From Aegilops tauschii subsp. strangulata (Eukaryota; Streptophyta; Magnoliopsida; Poales; Poaceae), in NCBI RefSeq assembly GCF_002575655.3, contig NC_053036.3, forward strand, positions 163,036,627 to 163,100,626: a DNA stretch of 64,000 nucleotides, in the 5' to 3' direction. Positions 33,381 to 46,600 of the stretch are shown piece by piece. Position 1 is the stretch's first letter. Each line of letters opens with the position of its first letter. Under the pieces are notes generated by a model that searched no databases, was not told the DNA's origin, and was given only the letters and a program-made list of their open reading frames with translations. Position numbers and translations under genes: made by a program.

Positions 33381-34654
33381 TTCGACCCTGCAACATCCAT
33401 CGTGCCTCGCGGGGGCGTGAGAATTTCTGCTTAAATCCGTGGACCAATATGTTTTGTAATAACCGTTGGGACTCTGCAATTTCCTTTTCCGTGCTCGATT
33501 TCCTTCTTGTTGTCTTAGTGTTCTGCGCCGGCAGGGCCCGGCCCCGCGCATACCTCAGCCGGTGTTGGGGCGTTCGGATCACCAGGACGAGGCCAAGGGG
33601 TGAGGGGCTACGTGACCAGTGAGGCCCCTGAGTCGCGATGCTCAGGGGTCCCCCTTGATGTACGAATGACCCTCATGAAAGAAACGTGAGTAGCGTCAGA
33701 GTTAATCCAGAGCCCTCCATACCTTTCCTCGCCAGCTTTTGCTTGGGACGGACATGAGAAGACCAGGTGCAAGGGACCTGGTGAGGTGGTGTGCGTCAGG
33801 CCAGGCCTGAGCGCAGCCCCCTCGCCCGGCCCTCCCGTAGGGAAAGCAGCATGGCAATGCTGGACATCGGGCCTAGTGGCCCTCCCGAGGTCATTGCAGC
33901 CGCTAGGGCGCCCTCAGTTGTTTATTTACCAGCGCGGAGCATGGCGCTTCCACTTTGGCGTGGGCATAGCCGCTCCTCGACCGTGTCGTCCGCCAGCGCG
34001 GAGCATGGGGCTTCCACTAGTGCGTTGATGGGAGTTTCCTCTGGGGGAAACTCCAGGGCGTGTACAGCCCCGTCCTGACACGTGGCTAGCACGGGAGGAC
34101 TTGAGGAGGTGTATATGGGCACCCGTGAGCCAGCGCGGGACTCACGAGGCCCTACCTCAAGGTGGTTTGTGTCTGTATTTTTGGTTCTGAACATTTGTAA
34201 GGGCCCTGCGAGATGTTTAGGTGGCCTGCGCCGAGTGAATCTCTGGAGGACATCGCACAAGAAGGCCAAACACCAACGATCCTAGGAGGTGACGTGAACG
34301 GGGCCGGCCCGCCAGACAGAGTTCAGCCGTTGGGTTTGTCGATGCTGCAGGGACGGACCCGAGCACAGGCGCCGTGCCCAGTCTTCTCATGCAACATCCT
34401 AAAGAAAGACAACCAGCGCGCGGCTCCCACGACGGCGAGGCACCGGGTCACGCACCCTGACTCATCCACTCTCGATTAGCTCATGCGAAAACAAGGCACC
34501 AAGGACCAAGGGAGGTGACGTACACGGGAGCTGGCCCGCGAGACAGAGTTTGGCCACTTGGGTTTAGCGTCGCTGCAGGGACGAACCCGAGCACAGATGC
34601 CATGCCAGTCCTTAATCATGAGGCGGTCGCGGGCGGGCTTGTGAGGGCGCACGA
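33381..34654. repeat. Non-coding GC-rich gypsy region with short tandem duplications
   Basis: No conserved ORF is seen. GCGCGGAGCATGG.GCTTCCACT is present near 33931 and 33997 (66 bp apart). A segment with GGAGGTGACGT.. GAGACAGAGTT.. CTGCAGGGACG occurs near 34284 and again near 34510 (about 226 bp apart). It looks like the flank of the coiled-coil ORF in the same gypsy element. Confidence 0.6.
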
Positions 34655-35646
34655 AATTCGTGGTACTCTATCAGAGGAAGAAGGAACGAAAGGGCATCGG
34701 ACTATAAGAACAACTGAGTAATTCAAAGCTCAAATGAAAAGGAATTATCATTTCCAAATCAAGGGATCATATGCCAATGGTCTGATTAAGAATGGATAAG
34801 TGGAATAGACTTAGGGGTACAATCGACGGCAATTTGATTGGTCGATAACCAGCTCATGTTCAAAATGACATCTGAGCCGGAAAGATAATTTAAAAGGATC
34901 AACCGATGATTGTGTGCATTCGCACTCATGTTGAATCAATAGGATCAAAATGACGGTGTCAAAGGAGACTAATGAACATTGCCAGACATATGGGAAGCAT
35001 CCATAATGCAAGCAGACAAGTATTTGTAGAGCAATAAAGTTGCTAAGGATTTTCAAAGGATCGAATAGTATTTCGAAGACTTTTGTGAAACACCTAAACA
35101 ACTGGGGATGAGCGGATACTCGATAAGTGCGAGGAATTATCTGTAGGGGTATTCATGTGGAAAAGAACTGCAAGGCAGTAGACATAAAGGATTCTCGGAA
35201 TATCCAAATATTTCAGGGTATCTTGTAATAACAACAACAATTGGAAGTGAAGTTATGGACGACAACTGTATGTAGTTTTCCATAGGGATTTATCACTGGT
35301 ATGGAATTGCAACGGCGAAGGGCACAAGGGTCTCGGGGAAACATCAGAGAGTATCTTCAAAATTTACTGGTGCAGCAGGCGATCATCTGGACTGAAGGGG
35401 CTCTCCGGAAGGAAGGTAGTTACGAGAACCTAGAGTCAGATTTAGTAAAATCATTTAACCCGAATAGAAAAGAGATCAGAGTCCCAGAGTATGGATGAGG
35501 AGTAAAAGATCCTAATACCACCCAATGGCGACGTGGGCCCGTAAGGCACACAACCATGTTAGTAAAAGTTTTGCAAGACTAGACTCAACTTCGGCCAAGA
35601 ATTTGGAAAGGGGGATTCCTACAGGCAGTCGGCTCTTATACCAACT
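34655..35646 (-). repeat. Partial second internal region of the long-LTR element
   Basis: It aligns with 42626-43605 at high identity and includes the primer site next to the LTR (here with CTTATACCAA instead of CTGATACCAA). It stops at 34655, where the GC-rich flank begins. GGTACTCTATC is the first shared sequence. Confidence 0.9.
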
Positions 35647-38600
35647 TGTGACGCCCCCGATTCAATCGTACACTAATCATGCACGCAAACGTGTACGATC
35701 AAGATCAGGGACTCACAGGAAGATATCACAACACAACTCTAAAACATAAATAAGTCATACAAGCATCATAATACAAGCCAGGGGCCTCGAGGGCTCGAAT
35801 ACAAGTGCTTGATCATAGACGAGTCATCGGAAGCAACAATATCTGAGTACAGACATAAGTTAAACAAGTTTGCCTTAAGAAGACTAGCACAAACTGGGAT
35901 ACATATCGAAAGAGGCGCAGGCCTCCTGCCTGGGATCCTCCTAACTACTCCTGGTCGTCGTCAGCGGCTGCACGTAGTAGTAGGCACCTCCGGTGTAGTA
36001 GGAGTCGTCGTCGACGGTGGCGTCTGGCTCCTGGGCTCCAGCATCTGGTTGCGACAACCAGGAAGAAAGGAAAGGGGGAAAAGAGGGAGAAAAGCAACCG
36101 TGAGTACTCATCCAAAGTACTCGCAAGCAAGGAGCTACACTACATATGCATGGGTATATGTGTAAAGGGCCATATCGGTGGACTGAACAGCAGAATGCCA
36201 GAATAAGAGGGGGATAGCTAATCCTGTCGAAGACTACGCTTCTGGCCACCTCCATCTTGCAGCATGTAGAAGAGAGTAGATGGTAAGTTCACCAAGTAGC
36301 ATCGCATAGCATAATCCTACCCGGCGATCCTCTCCTCGTCGACCTGTGAGAGAGTGATCACCGGGTTGTATCTGGCACTTGGAAGGGTGTGTTTTATTAA
36401 GTATCCGGTTCTAGTTGTCATAAGGTCAAGGTACAACTCTGGGTCGTCCTTTTACCGAGGGACACGGCTATTTGAATAGATAAACTTCCCTGCAGGGGTG
36501 CACCACATAACCCAACACGCTCGATCCCATTTGGCCGGACACACTTTTCTGGGTCATGCCCGGCCGTGGAAGATCAACACGTCGCAGCCCCACCTAGGCA
36601 CAACAGAGAGGTTAGCACGCCAGTATAAATCCTATGCGCGCAGGGGTCTGGGCCCATCGCCCATTGCACACCTGCACGTTGCGTACGCGGCCGGAGAGCA
36701 GACCTAGCAACCTCCCTTTCAAAGGAAGTTGCGTTACGCGGTCCAACCCGGCGCGCGCCGCTCAGTCGCGGACGTCACGAAGGCTTCGGCCGATACCACG
36801 ACGTCGAGTGCCCATAACTATTCCCGCGTAGTTGGTTAGTGTGTATAGACCAAATGGCCAGACTCAGATCAAATACCAAGATCTCGTTAAGCGTGTTAAT
36901 TGATGTAACCACGGACACTGACCAGGGCCAGGCCCACCTCTCACCTAGGCGGTCTCAACCTACCCTGTCGCTCCGCCACAAAGATCTACCCAGAGGGCCG
37001 TCGGGACAAAGGTCCTTTCAGCCCCCAATCCGTGAATCACTCGCGGGTGCTCCACGAGCCGACCCGACTTTAGTCACCACATGTATAATGTATAAAGTAT
37101 ATAGTATAAACCCGTGATCACCTCCCGAGTGATCACAGCTCGATAGTATGGCACAGCAGACGGACAAGAATGTAGGGCCACTGATGGAAAACTAGCATCC
37201 TATACTAAGCATGTAGGATTGCAGGTAAAGGTAACAACAGTAATGGCAAAGACAGGCTATGCAGCAGAATAGGATTAACGGAAAGCAGTAACATGCTACA
37301 CTACTCTAATGCAAGAGTATAGAGAAGAATAGGCGATATCTGGTGATCAAGGGGGGGCTTGCCTGGTTGCTCTGGCAAGGAGGGGTCGTCAACACCGTAG
37401 TCGAACTGGGGGTCGCCGGCAGCCTCAGGGTCTACCGGAAAGAAGTAATGGAGGGGGAACACAATAAATAACAGAGCAATCAAAGCATCACAAAGCGTAA
37501 CATGGCAATACGCGTTCCTAGAGGTGACCTAACACAGTAGGAGGTGATACCGGCGGAGGGGGGGAAACATCCGGGAAAGTATCCCCGGTGTTTTGCGTTT
37601 TCGGACAGATGAACCGGAGTGAAAAAGTGACATGTTTGCTATGCTAGGGGCACGTGGCGGACGAACGGGCTGCGCATTCAGATTCGTCTCGTCGTTCTGA
37701 GCAACTTTCACGTACAAAGTTTTTCCATCTGAGATATTGTTTATTTTATATTAATTTTCAAAGTTTTAATTATATTTTTGGAATTTCCAGATTTAATAAT
37801 AATTCGAGTTGACTAAGTCAATTTGACTGGTCAAAAGGGGAGGGTATGGCCCACATGGCATAGCCTGCACCTAAACAAATAAATAAAACTAACCTAATTA
37901 AATGGGACCCACGTGTCATAGGGTAGCAACTAAATTAACTAGCACTAATTAGTTCCTAAACTAATCTACAGAGGGCCGGCCACACATCCAGCCACGGGTG
38001 TGTTGCCATGGCCAACATGCATGGGCGCAAAGTCATGGCGGTCATGACCATTAGCAGTAGTAACAAGCAACAGCGTAGTAGCAGGAGTAAGCAGCAATAG
38101 AGCAACGGCGCAAGAGCAGCAACAGCGCAGCAAGCAGAGGCATCAGGCGGCGGGCGGCAGCAGCACAAGAGCAGCAGGAAGAGCAGCGCAGCAGCAAGCG
38201 AGCAGCATCAGTGGGCAAGCAGCAGCGATTAGCAGCAGCAAAGGAGAGCAGCAGAGCAGCGGCAGGGCCGTGGGCGGCTGCGGCACGGCACGCGTGGGCG
38301 CGCGGTCAGGCGAGCCAGCACGCAGTCGGTGAGGCGTGGGCGTGCCGGGACAGGGCTGGCTTGCGGCGGACACGCGACAGGAGCGGGCGAGCATGCGCGG
38401 AAGTGGGGCTCCGACCATGGTGGACAGCGACGCGCTGGGGCATCTACGGCGACGAATCAAGACGAGGAACAAGGGGGAAATGGAAGGGATGCTCACACAA
38501 GTCCGATGGCGAGGTCGGGGAGCGCGGGGGTGGCTGGACGCGACGAGCTCGACGACGAGATGCGGCGGCGGTGGCGGAGAAGACGACGCGATGGCAAGGC

Positions 38601-39416
38601 AGCAGGGCGTCCGAGCTCGAACCGATGCACGTAGTCGGTGGAGTCGGAGCCGCTGAAGCTCCAGGGCATGCTCAGGAGGCTCGGGGATGGTCGGGGACGC
38701 GTAGGTCGACGATGACAATGGCGGCCATGGCAGACGAGGATGGAGCAGCGCGAGGGAGATAGGGGAAAAGATCCTGGGGATCGTCCAGCGCGTGTGTGGC
38801 ATTGATCTTGTCTGCGCTAGGGCTACAGGGATCGTCGCGGTGGAGCGCATCGTGCGGTCCATTGGCTCTGGACGGCCATGGCGTCTCGCGCGTCCAGAGG
38901 TGCCGGAGAGGGATGAAAGGCCGGCTTGGGCGGGCCAGGCCGTACCGTAGGAACAACTGGGCCAAGTGCACAGTAGTTAGGTTCCTTCTCCATTTACTAT
39001 TTCTGTTTTCTATTTTCTCTACGGTTTTCTATTTATTTTAGCTATCAAATGTGCCACTTTGCACATAATTACTGGAAAATATTTTAAAGCAGCACGCAAT
39101 GTTACAATTTATTTTGAAAAGGTTGGATATTTATTTAAATTGAAACGGTAAATTTAATTGTTGCTAACTGTGATTAAATAGGTTAGGGACATTTTCTTAA
39201 TTCAAAATATGTTGGATAATTCATGAAAAATAGTTAGGGAATATTTTCGACGTAACCCACATTTTTATTTTGCCATTTGAAAATTTTATTTATTTGACTT
39301 TAAATTAAATTTGAATTCGAACGGGATTTAAATCATCGCGAGATTGACAACAGTAATCGTGGTGATGTGGCAACATTAGTACAGGGTTACTGTAGCTTAA
39401 ATATCCGGGCGTCACA
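35647..39416 (-). repeat. Long-LTR element, middle LTR
   Basis: 3770 bp with TGTGACGCCC..GGGCGTCACA ends. It aligns along its full length with 43606-47396, with scattered differences of a few per cent by eye, many of them C/T changes at CG sites. The minus-strand 5' half is AT-rich and the middle (38100-38960) is GC-rich with CAG/GCA repeats. Confidence 0.95.
38143..38862 (-). other. GC-rich open frame in the middle LTR (239 codons)
   Basis: An open frame rich in Pro, Arg, Ser and Leu whose last part is Leu/Ala/Cys-rich from CAG repeats. The same frame is open in the other LTR (46111-46938, 275 codons). High GC content alone favours open frames here. No domain is seen. It probably lies in the transcribed leader of the element, and I do not claim a protein. 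Confidence 0.2.
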
Positions 39417-42400
39417 ATTCTCCTCCACTACAAGAAATCTCGTCCCGAGATTTAAGAGGTAGAGTAAGGGGAAAGATGTGGTTACGAAATTCTATCGAGT
39501 CTTCTCGGTCTTGGTTGCTCTTCTCAAACAGGTCGATCCATTACATTGATGTCTTCATTGCTCTACTTCAGGTCATCATGATGATGTCATCATCCTTTCT
39601 TCAGAAATTTCATCGTACTTACGAAAGGACAAGGGGTAACTTCGGAAGAATGGACCTTACAAGGTTGACTATCTGGCAGATAACTCAGGGAATGTGGCAG
39701 AAAGTAATTCTCGAATAGATACTTAAGAAAATATCGTGAGTAAATTAAGAAGGTACCATTAGAAGTTTCCAAAGGGCAGGCAATCGTTCGATGGCCTAAT
39801 CAGAAGGTGAAAGGGGTTCGGAGCAACGAGAATAAGTATTGCGTCTGATACCAGAATAGATCACTAGGCAGGCGGCCCGTGAATTACATACGAAGTCAAG
39901 CGCGAGGAATAACTTTGAAAACAGAGTGTACAGGAGAGTCACGTTTCGATCCTATGGAACTGTGGGTTATGGGCCCACCATGTGGGTTAAAAGTAGAAAG
40001 GGCGGTGATATTTTGCACAGTCATGATAACAAGGCATGTCAGAGGATAGCCTGCCAGTTATGTTGGCATCAATGCCGGTACCAAGGGCGAGGGACAAAGA
40101 GAACCATTTTCCTGCTCGTTGAACGAGGCGGACCAATAGGCAAAGTTCTCGTCCATCGGCGGTTACCGGAATGTCATCAACAATAGTAACAGGGTTACAC
40201 TAGACAGGATGGTACACCGAGGTGTTTACATAAGCAAAAGAATATTACTGCTTAGATCATATAGATCACAAGAAAGGTTAAACAAGACAACGGAAAGGAA
40301 AATGTGATTATCAGATCAAACAGAACAATGTGAGTTTAAACACATATTTCAAGGGTATATCCTTCCCAAGGATAAACAGAGCATGATATCCATGACAGGA
40401 TATAATGTAGAAAACTCTTTAGGTAAGGGGAGAGAAATTTCATGACATTACCCATACACCGGTGTTTGGATAATTGAGCAGGAAACATTTAGCTTTGGGC
40501 TTCAAATGTTCTTGTTGAAAAATGGAGTACCACAGACATGCTTAGAGATAGCATTGACATGGTCTTCAAGCAAATATCACACTTTAGATACACAAAGGAT
40601 CCATCAGGAACAACTTATAGAATAAGTCTTAAAATTTCCTCATGGAAGAATGGCTAAACTTCCTAAAAAGGATAACATAACAATAGGTCCTCCGCCCAGG
40701 TATGCTAGGCATGACATCACCTTACCGGGTCTTACAAATACCAAAGTTATAACTCTTGGAAATATGTCCCAACCATCATATCTGACCGAGATTCAGATCT
40801 GATTGGTGTCAGTATACCTCGGGCTTAGGATACCTGAGAAGAAAAGGTGCGACACAAATTGACGAGATGACAATGTAAGATTCCCGGGAAATGAACTATG
40901 GGAGCGAGTTCTGAAACCAGAGTTCGTCATTAAACCAGGAGAGGATGAGGAGGTGGCTGATGGACTCAGCGACATATCACCGAGATTCCCAAAAAGATGG
41001 ATTTCCACAATTATGTGAGCAAGGAGATAACATTTGTCATATAAAATGATATAATGATGTATGCTCGAGGAAAAACATACACAATTAAACATTGGTTGAA
41101 AGGTGTGCCCGAAATATGGCATTATGTAGCATGATTAATGTTAGAATGGTGATTCAATAATCAATAGTCTGAGAATGAACGGTCGACCATTAACTTCAAA
41201 GCAATAGGGTTGCTAGAAGGGCAGAATCCAAACCGTTCACCTATTGGTATTCCGGTTGGAAGCAACACGGGGACCAATAAGAATGGTGATGGCGAGAAGC
41301 ATCACTGTATCAAGAATTCTTAAGAGGTGGTGAGATTCTCACAACATCCTCGACATAAAAGATGGTAATACTCCAAGGTAGAGAACAAATGCTGGATAGC
41401 AAGGATCTCAAGGTATAACACGAAACACGAACAAGTTTGTGTTGAACAGAAGGCAATAAAGTGGTCGATGATAACACAAATCATCGAGGGCAAGGATGGT
41501 ATTTCTCTTCATGAATTCAATTGATATCCTGGAAGAGCTCAAAATGTTGATGATGATCATGAAACAATTGTCGAGAGATTTCATGAAGATGTAATCAACC
41601 GGTGATGACATCAAGTCACAGGAATGATGAAGCGAAAGGTTATTGGAACCAAGGGTACGACACAAACTCGAAATCAAGTTTGTTGTTCAAGGGGAAATGA
41701 TATGACGAGGAAGATGGACGTAAGCTTAGCTCATCGTCGAAAATTTTGCTACGAGGAGAAGGGCCAGGTAGCACAGTTAAAATTTAGTACGATAATGATA
41801 TAGCCGATCAGGCTTGGGATGACTTGGAGGGTTAATAAACTCGTAAGCAACGAAAATCACTTAGAGTTATTGAATCGGGGTGCGGACTCGATTCACTATT
41901 CGGTGTTCTCAGTTGACGACAACCCAGAACCCAAGAAAATTGGAACCGGTGAGAAATAGCAGTTGATGAAGAACCCATAAGAAGTTATGCAGTTCCATGA
42001 TATTCTCGAGATAACAAAGTATAATACTCGACGATAGATCAAAGTAAAGGTTGGAGTGGGGTATTGATCCGCAGAAGACAAATACTTAAACTTGCCTGAG
42101 AAATGGGATCAAAGTAGAACAATATGGTCAGAACCACAGCTGCAAGGGATCCAATTTAATAACACCGAAGAATTACCCGAATGATTAAATATTCTTGCAA
42201 GAAGCTTTCATGATAAGTTCCACATCGTGTCCATGGGCATGAACACAAAGTTCAAGGTCGACTCCCACTTCCTCAATGCATAACCTTCCATTCACCTCTC
42301 GTATTTCGAAAATGACATTAGTTGTTGAAAGTTTTACCTGGTGCAATACCAGATAAGTATGACCCGTGAAATCTTTCGGGTTCACACAGATTAGGGAAGG

Positions 42401-43605
42401 CGTTTGTTCAACCCATCGGGGCATCATAGGAACATTACCACAAACTTCAGAGTAATTAATACAAGCTCAAAAGTAGAGTATGGTTATCAAGCAGAGGATA
42501 CAAATTACCAAAGGCATTATATATCCATGGAAATGATCACAAGGTTATTGAATATGAAGGACACTGTCGGATAATAACCCAACAAGGGGTCTTGTGGTCT
42601 ACAACGGAGCTGATGCGAGTATTGGTACTCTATCAGAGGAAGAAGGAACGAAAGGGCATCGGACTATAAAAACAACTGAGTAATTCAAAGCTCAAATGCA
42701 AAGGAATTATCATTTCCAAATCAAGGGATCAGAAGCCAATGGTCTGATTAAGAATGTATAAGTTGAATAGACTTAGGGGTACAATCGACGACAATTTGAT
42801 TGGTCGATAACCAGCTCATGTTCAAAATGATATCTGAGCTGGAAAGATAATTTAAAAGGATCAACCGCTGATTGCGTGCATTCGCACTCATGTTGAATCA
42901 ATAGGATCAAAATGACGGTGTCAAAGGAGACTAATGAATATTGCCAGACATATGGGAAGCATCCATAATGCAAGCAGACAAGTATTTGTAGAGCAATAAA
43001 GCTGCTAAGGATTTTCAAAGGATCGAATAGTATTTCGAATTCTGTGAAACACCTGAACAACTGGGGATGAGCGGATACTCGATAAGTGCGAGGAATTATC
43101 CGTAGGGGTATTCATGTGGAAAAGAACTGCAAGGCAGTAGACATAAAGGATTCTCGGAATATCCAAATATTTCAGGGTATCTTGTAATAACAACAACAAT
43201 TGGAAGTGAAGTTATGGACGACAACTGTATGTAGTTTTCCATAGGGATTTATCACTGGTATGGAATTGCAACGGCGAAGGGCACAAGGGTCTCGGGGAAA
43301 CATCGGAGAGTATCTTCAAAATTTACTGGTGCAGCAGGCGATCATCTGGACTGAAGGGGCTCTCCGGAAGGAAGGTAGTTACGAGAACCTAGAGTCAGAT
43401 TTAGTAAAATCATTTAACCCGAATAGAAAAGAGATCAAAGTCCCAGAGTATGGACGAGGAGTAAAAGATCGTAATACCACCCAATGGCGACGTGGGCCCG
43501 TAAGGCGCACAACCATGTTAGTAAAAGTTTTGCAAGACTAGACTCAACTTCGGCCAAGGATTTGGAAAGGGGGATTCCTACAGGCAGTCGGCTCTGATAC
43601 CAACT
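39417..43605 (-). other. Internal region of the long-LTR element, non-coding
   Basis: 4.19 kb, A-rich, with no open frame above about 110 codons on either strand and no match to gag, protease, RT or integrase that I can see. On the minus strand it starts with the primer site and ends with the purine tract AGTGGAGGAGAAT before the LTR at 39416. Replication would need proteins from another element. Confidence 0.8.
43591..43604 (-). other. Primer-binding site of the long-LTR element (initiator Met tRNA)
   Basis: On the minus strand TTGGTATCAGAGCC follows the LTR end GGGCGTCACA after two bases. TGGTATCAGAGC is the standard site for initiator methionine tRNA. The copy beside the other LTR (35632-35645) has one change. 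Confidence 0.9.
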
Positions 43606-46600
43606 TGTGACGCCCCCGATTCAATCATACACTAATCATGCATGCAAACATGTACGATCAAGATCAGGGACTCACGGGAAGATATCACAACACAACTCTA
43701 AAACATAAATAAGTCATACAAGCATCATAATACAAGCCAGGGGCCTCGAGGGCTCGAATACAAGTGCTTGATCATAGACGAGTCAGCGGAAGCAACAATA
43801 TCTGAGTACAGACATAAGTTAAACAAGTTTGCCTTAAGAAGGCTAGCACAAACTGGGATACAGATCGAAAGAGGCGCAGGCCTGCTGCCTGGGATCGTCC
43901 TAACTACTCCTGGTCGTCGTCAGCGGGCTGCACGTAGTAGTAGGCACCTCCGGTGTAGTAGGAGTCGTCATCGACGGTGGCGTCTGGCTCCTGGGCTCCA
44001 ACATCTGGTTGTGACAACCAGGTAGAAAGGAAAGGGGGAAAAGAGGGAGAAAAGCAACCATGAGTACTCATCCAAAGTACTCGCAAGCAAGGAGCTACAC
44101 TACATATGCATGGGTATATGTGTAAAGGGCCATATCGATGGACTAAACTGCAGAATGCTAGAATAAGAGGGGGATAGCTAATCCTGTCGAAGACTACGCT
44201 TCTGGCCACCTCCATCTTGCAGCATGTAGATGAGAGTAGATGGTAAGTTCACCAAGTAGCATCGCATAGCATAATCCTACCCGGCGATCCTCTCCTCGTC
44301 GACCTGTGAGAGAGCGATCACCGGGTTGTATCTAGCACTTGAAAGGGTGTGTTTTATTAAGTATCCGGTTCTAGTTATCATAAGGTCAAGGTACAACTCT
44401 GGGTCGTCCTTTTACCGAGGGACACGGCTATTCGAATAGATAAACTTCCCTGCAGGGGTGCACCACATAACCCAACACGCTCGATCCCATTTGGCCGGAC
44501 ACACTTTTCTGGGTCATGCCCGGCCGCGGAAGATTAACACGTCGCAGCCCGACCTAGGCACAATAGAGAGGTCAGCACGCCGGTCTAAATCCTATGCGCG
44601 TAGGGGTCTGGGCCCATCGCCCATTGCACACCTGCACGTTGCATACGCGGCCGGAGAGCAGACCTAGCAACCTCCATTTCAAAGGAAGTTGAGTTACGCG
44701 GTCTAACCCGGCACGCGCCGCTCAGTCGCTGACGTCACGAAGGCTTCGACTGATACCACGACGTCGAGTGCCCATAACTGTTCCCGCGTAGTTGGTTAGT
44801 GTGTATAGACCAAATGGCCAGACTCAGATCAAATACCAAGATCTCGTTAAGCGTGTTAATTGATGTAACCACGGACACCGACCAGGGCCAGGCCCACCTC
44901 TCACCTAGGCATTCTCAACCTGCCTTGTCGCTCCGCCACAAAGATCCACCCAGAGGGCCGTCGGGACAAATGTCCTTTCAGCCCCCAATCCGTGAATCAC
45001 TCGCGGGTGCTTGACGAACCGACCCGACTTTAGTCACCACATGTATAATGTATAAAGTATATAGTATAAACCTGTGATCACCTCCCGAGTGATCACAGCC
45101 CGATAGTATAGCACAGCAGACGGACAAGAATGTAGGGCCACTGATGGAAAACTAGCATCCTATACTAAGCATGTAGGTTTGCAGGTAAAGGTAACAACAG
45201 TAGTGGCAAAGACAGGCTATGCAGCAGAATAGGATTAACGGAAAGCAGTAACATGCTACACTACTCTAATGCAAGAGTATAGAGAAGAATAGGCGATATC
45301 TGGTGATCAAGGGGGGGGGGGCTTGCCTGGTTGCTCTGGCAAGAAGGAGGGGTCGTCAACACCGTAGTCGAACTGGGGGTCGCCGGCCGCCTCGGGATCT
45401 ACTGGAAAGAAGTAACGGAGGGGGAACACAATAAATAACAGAGCAATCAAAGCATCACAAAGTGTAACATGGCAATACGCGGTCCTATAGGTGACCTAAC
45501 ACAATAGGAGCTGATACCGGCGGAGGGGGGGAAACATCCGGGAAAGTATCCCCGGTGTTTTGCGTTTTCGGAAAGATGAACCGGAGGGAAAAAGTTACAT
45601 GTTTGCTATGCTAGGGGCACGTGGTGGACGAACAGGCTGCGTATTCAGATTCGTCTCGTCGTTCTGAGCAACTTTCACGTACAAAGTTTTTCCATGTGAG
45701 ATACTGTTTATTTTATATTAATTTTCAAAGTTTTAATTATATTTTTGGAATTTCCAGATTTAATAATAATTCGAGTTGACTAAGTCAATTTGACTGGTCA
45801 AAAGGGAGAGGGTATGGCCCACATGTCATAGGCTGCACCTAAACAAATAAATAAAACTAACCTAATTAAATGGGACCCACGTGTCATAGGGTAGCAACTA
45901 AATTAACTAGCACTAATTAGTTCCTAAACTAATCTATAGAGGGCCGGCCACACATCCAGCCACGGGTGTGTTGCCATGGCCAACACGCATGGGCGCAAAG
46001 TCACGGCGGTCATGACCATTAGCAGTAGTAACAAGCAACAGCGTAGTAGCAGGGGTAAGCAGCAGTAGAGCAACGGCGCAAGAGCAGCAACAGCGCAGCA
46101 AGCAGAGGCATCAGGCGGCGGGTGGCAGCAGCACAAGAGCAGCAGGAAGAGCAGCGCAGCAGCGAGCGAGCAGCATCAGTAGGCAAGCAGCAGCGATTAG
46201 CAGCAGCAAAGGAGAGCAGCAGAGCAGCGGCAGGGCCGTGGGCGGCTGCGGCGCGGCACGCGTGCGCGCGCGGTCAGGCGAGCCAGCACGCAGTCGGTGA
46301 GGCGTGGGCGTGCCGGGACAGGGCTGGCTCGCGGCGGACACGCGACAGGAGCGGGCGAGCATGCGCGGACGTGGGGCTCCGGCCATGGTGGACAGCGACG
46401 CGCGGGGGCATCTACGGCGACGAATCAAGACGTGGAACAAGGGGGAAATGGAGGGGATGCTCACACAAGTCCGATGGCGAGGTCGGGGAGCGCGGGGGTG
46501 GCTGGACGCGACGAGCTCGACGACGAGATGCGGCGGCGGTGGCGGAGAAGACGACGTGATGGCGAGGCAGCAGGGCGTCCAAGCTCGAACCGATGCACGT

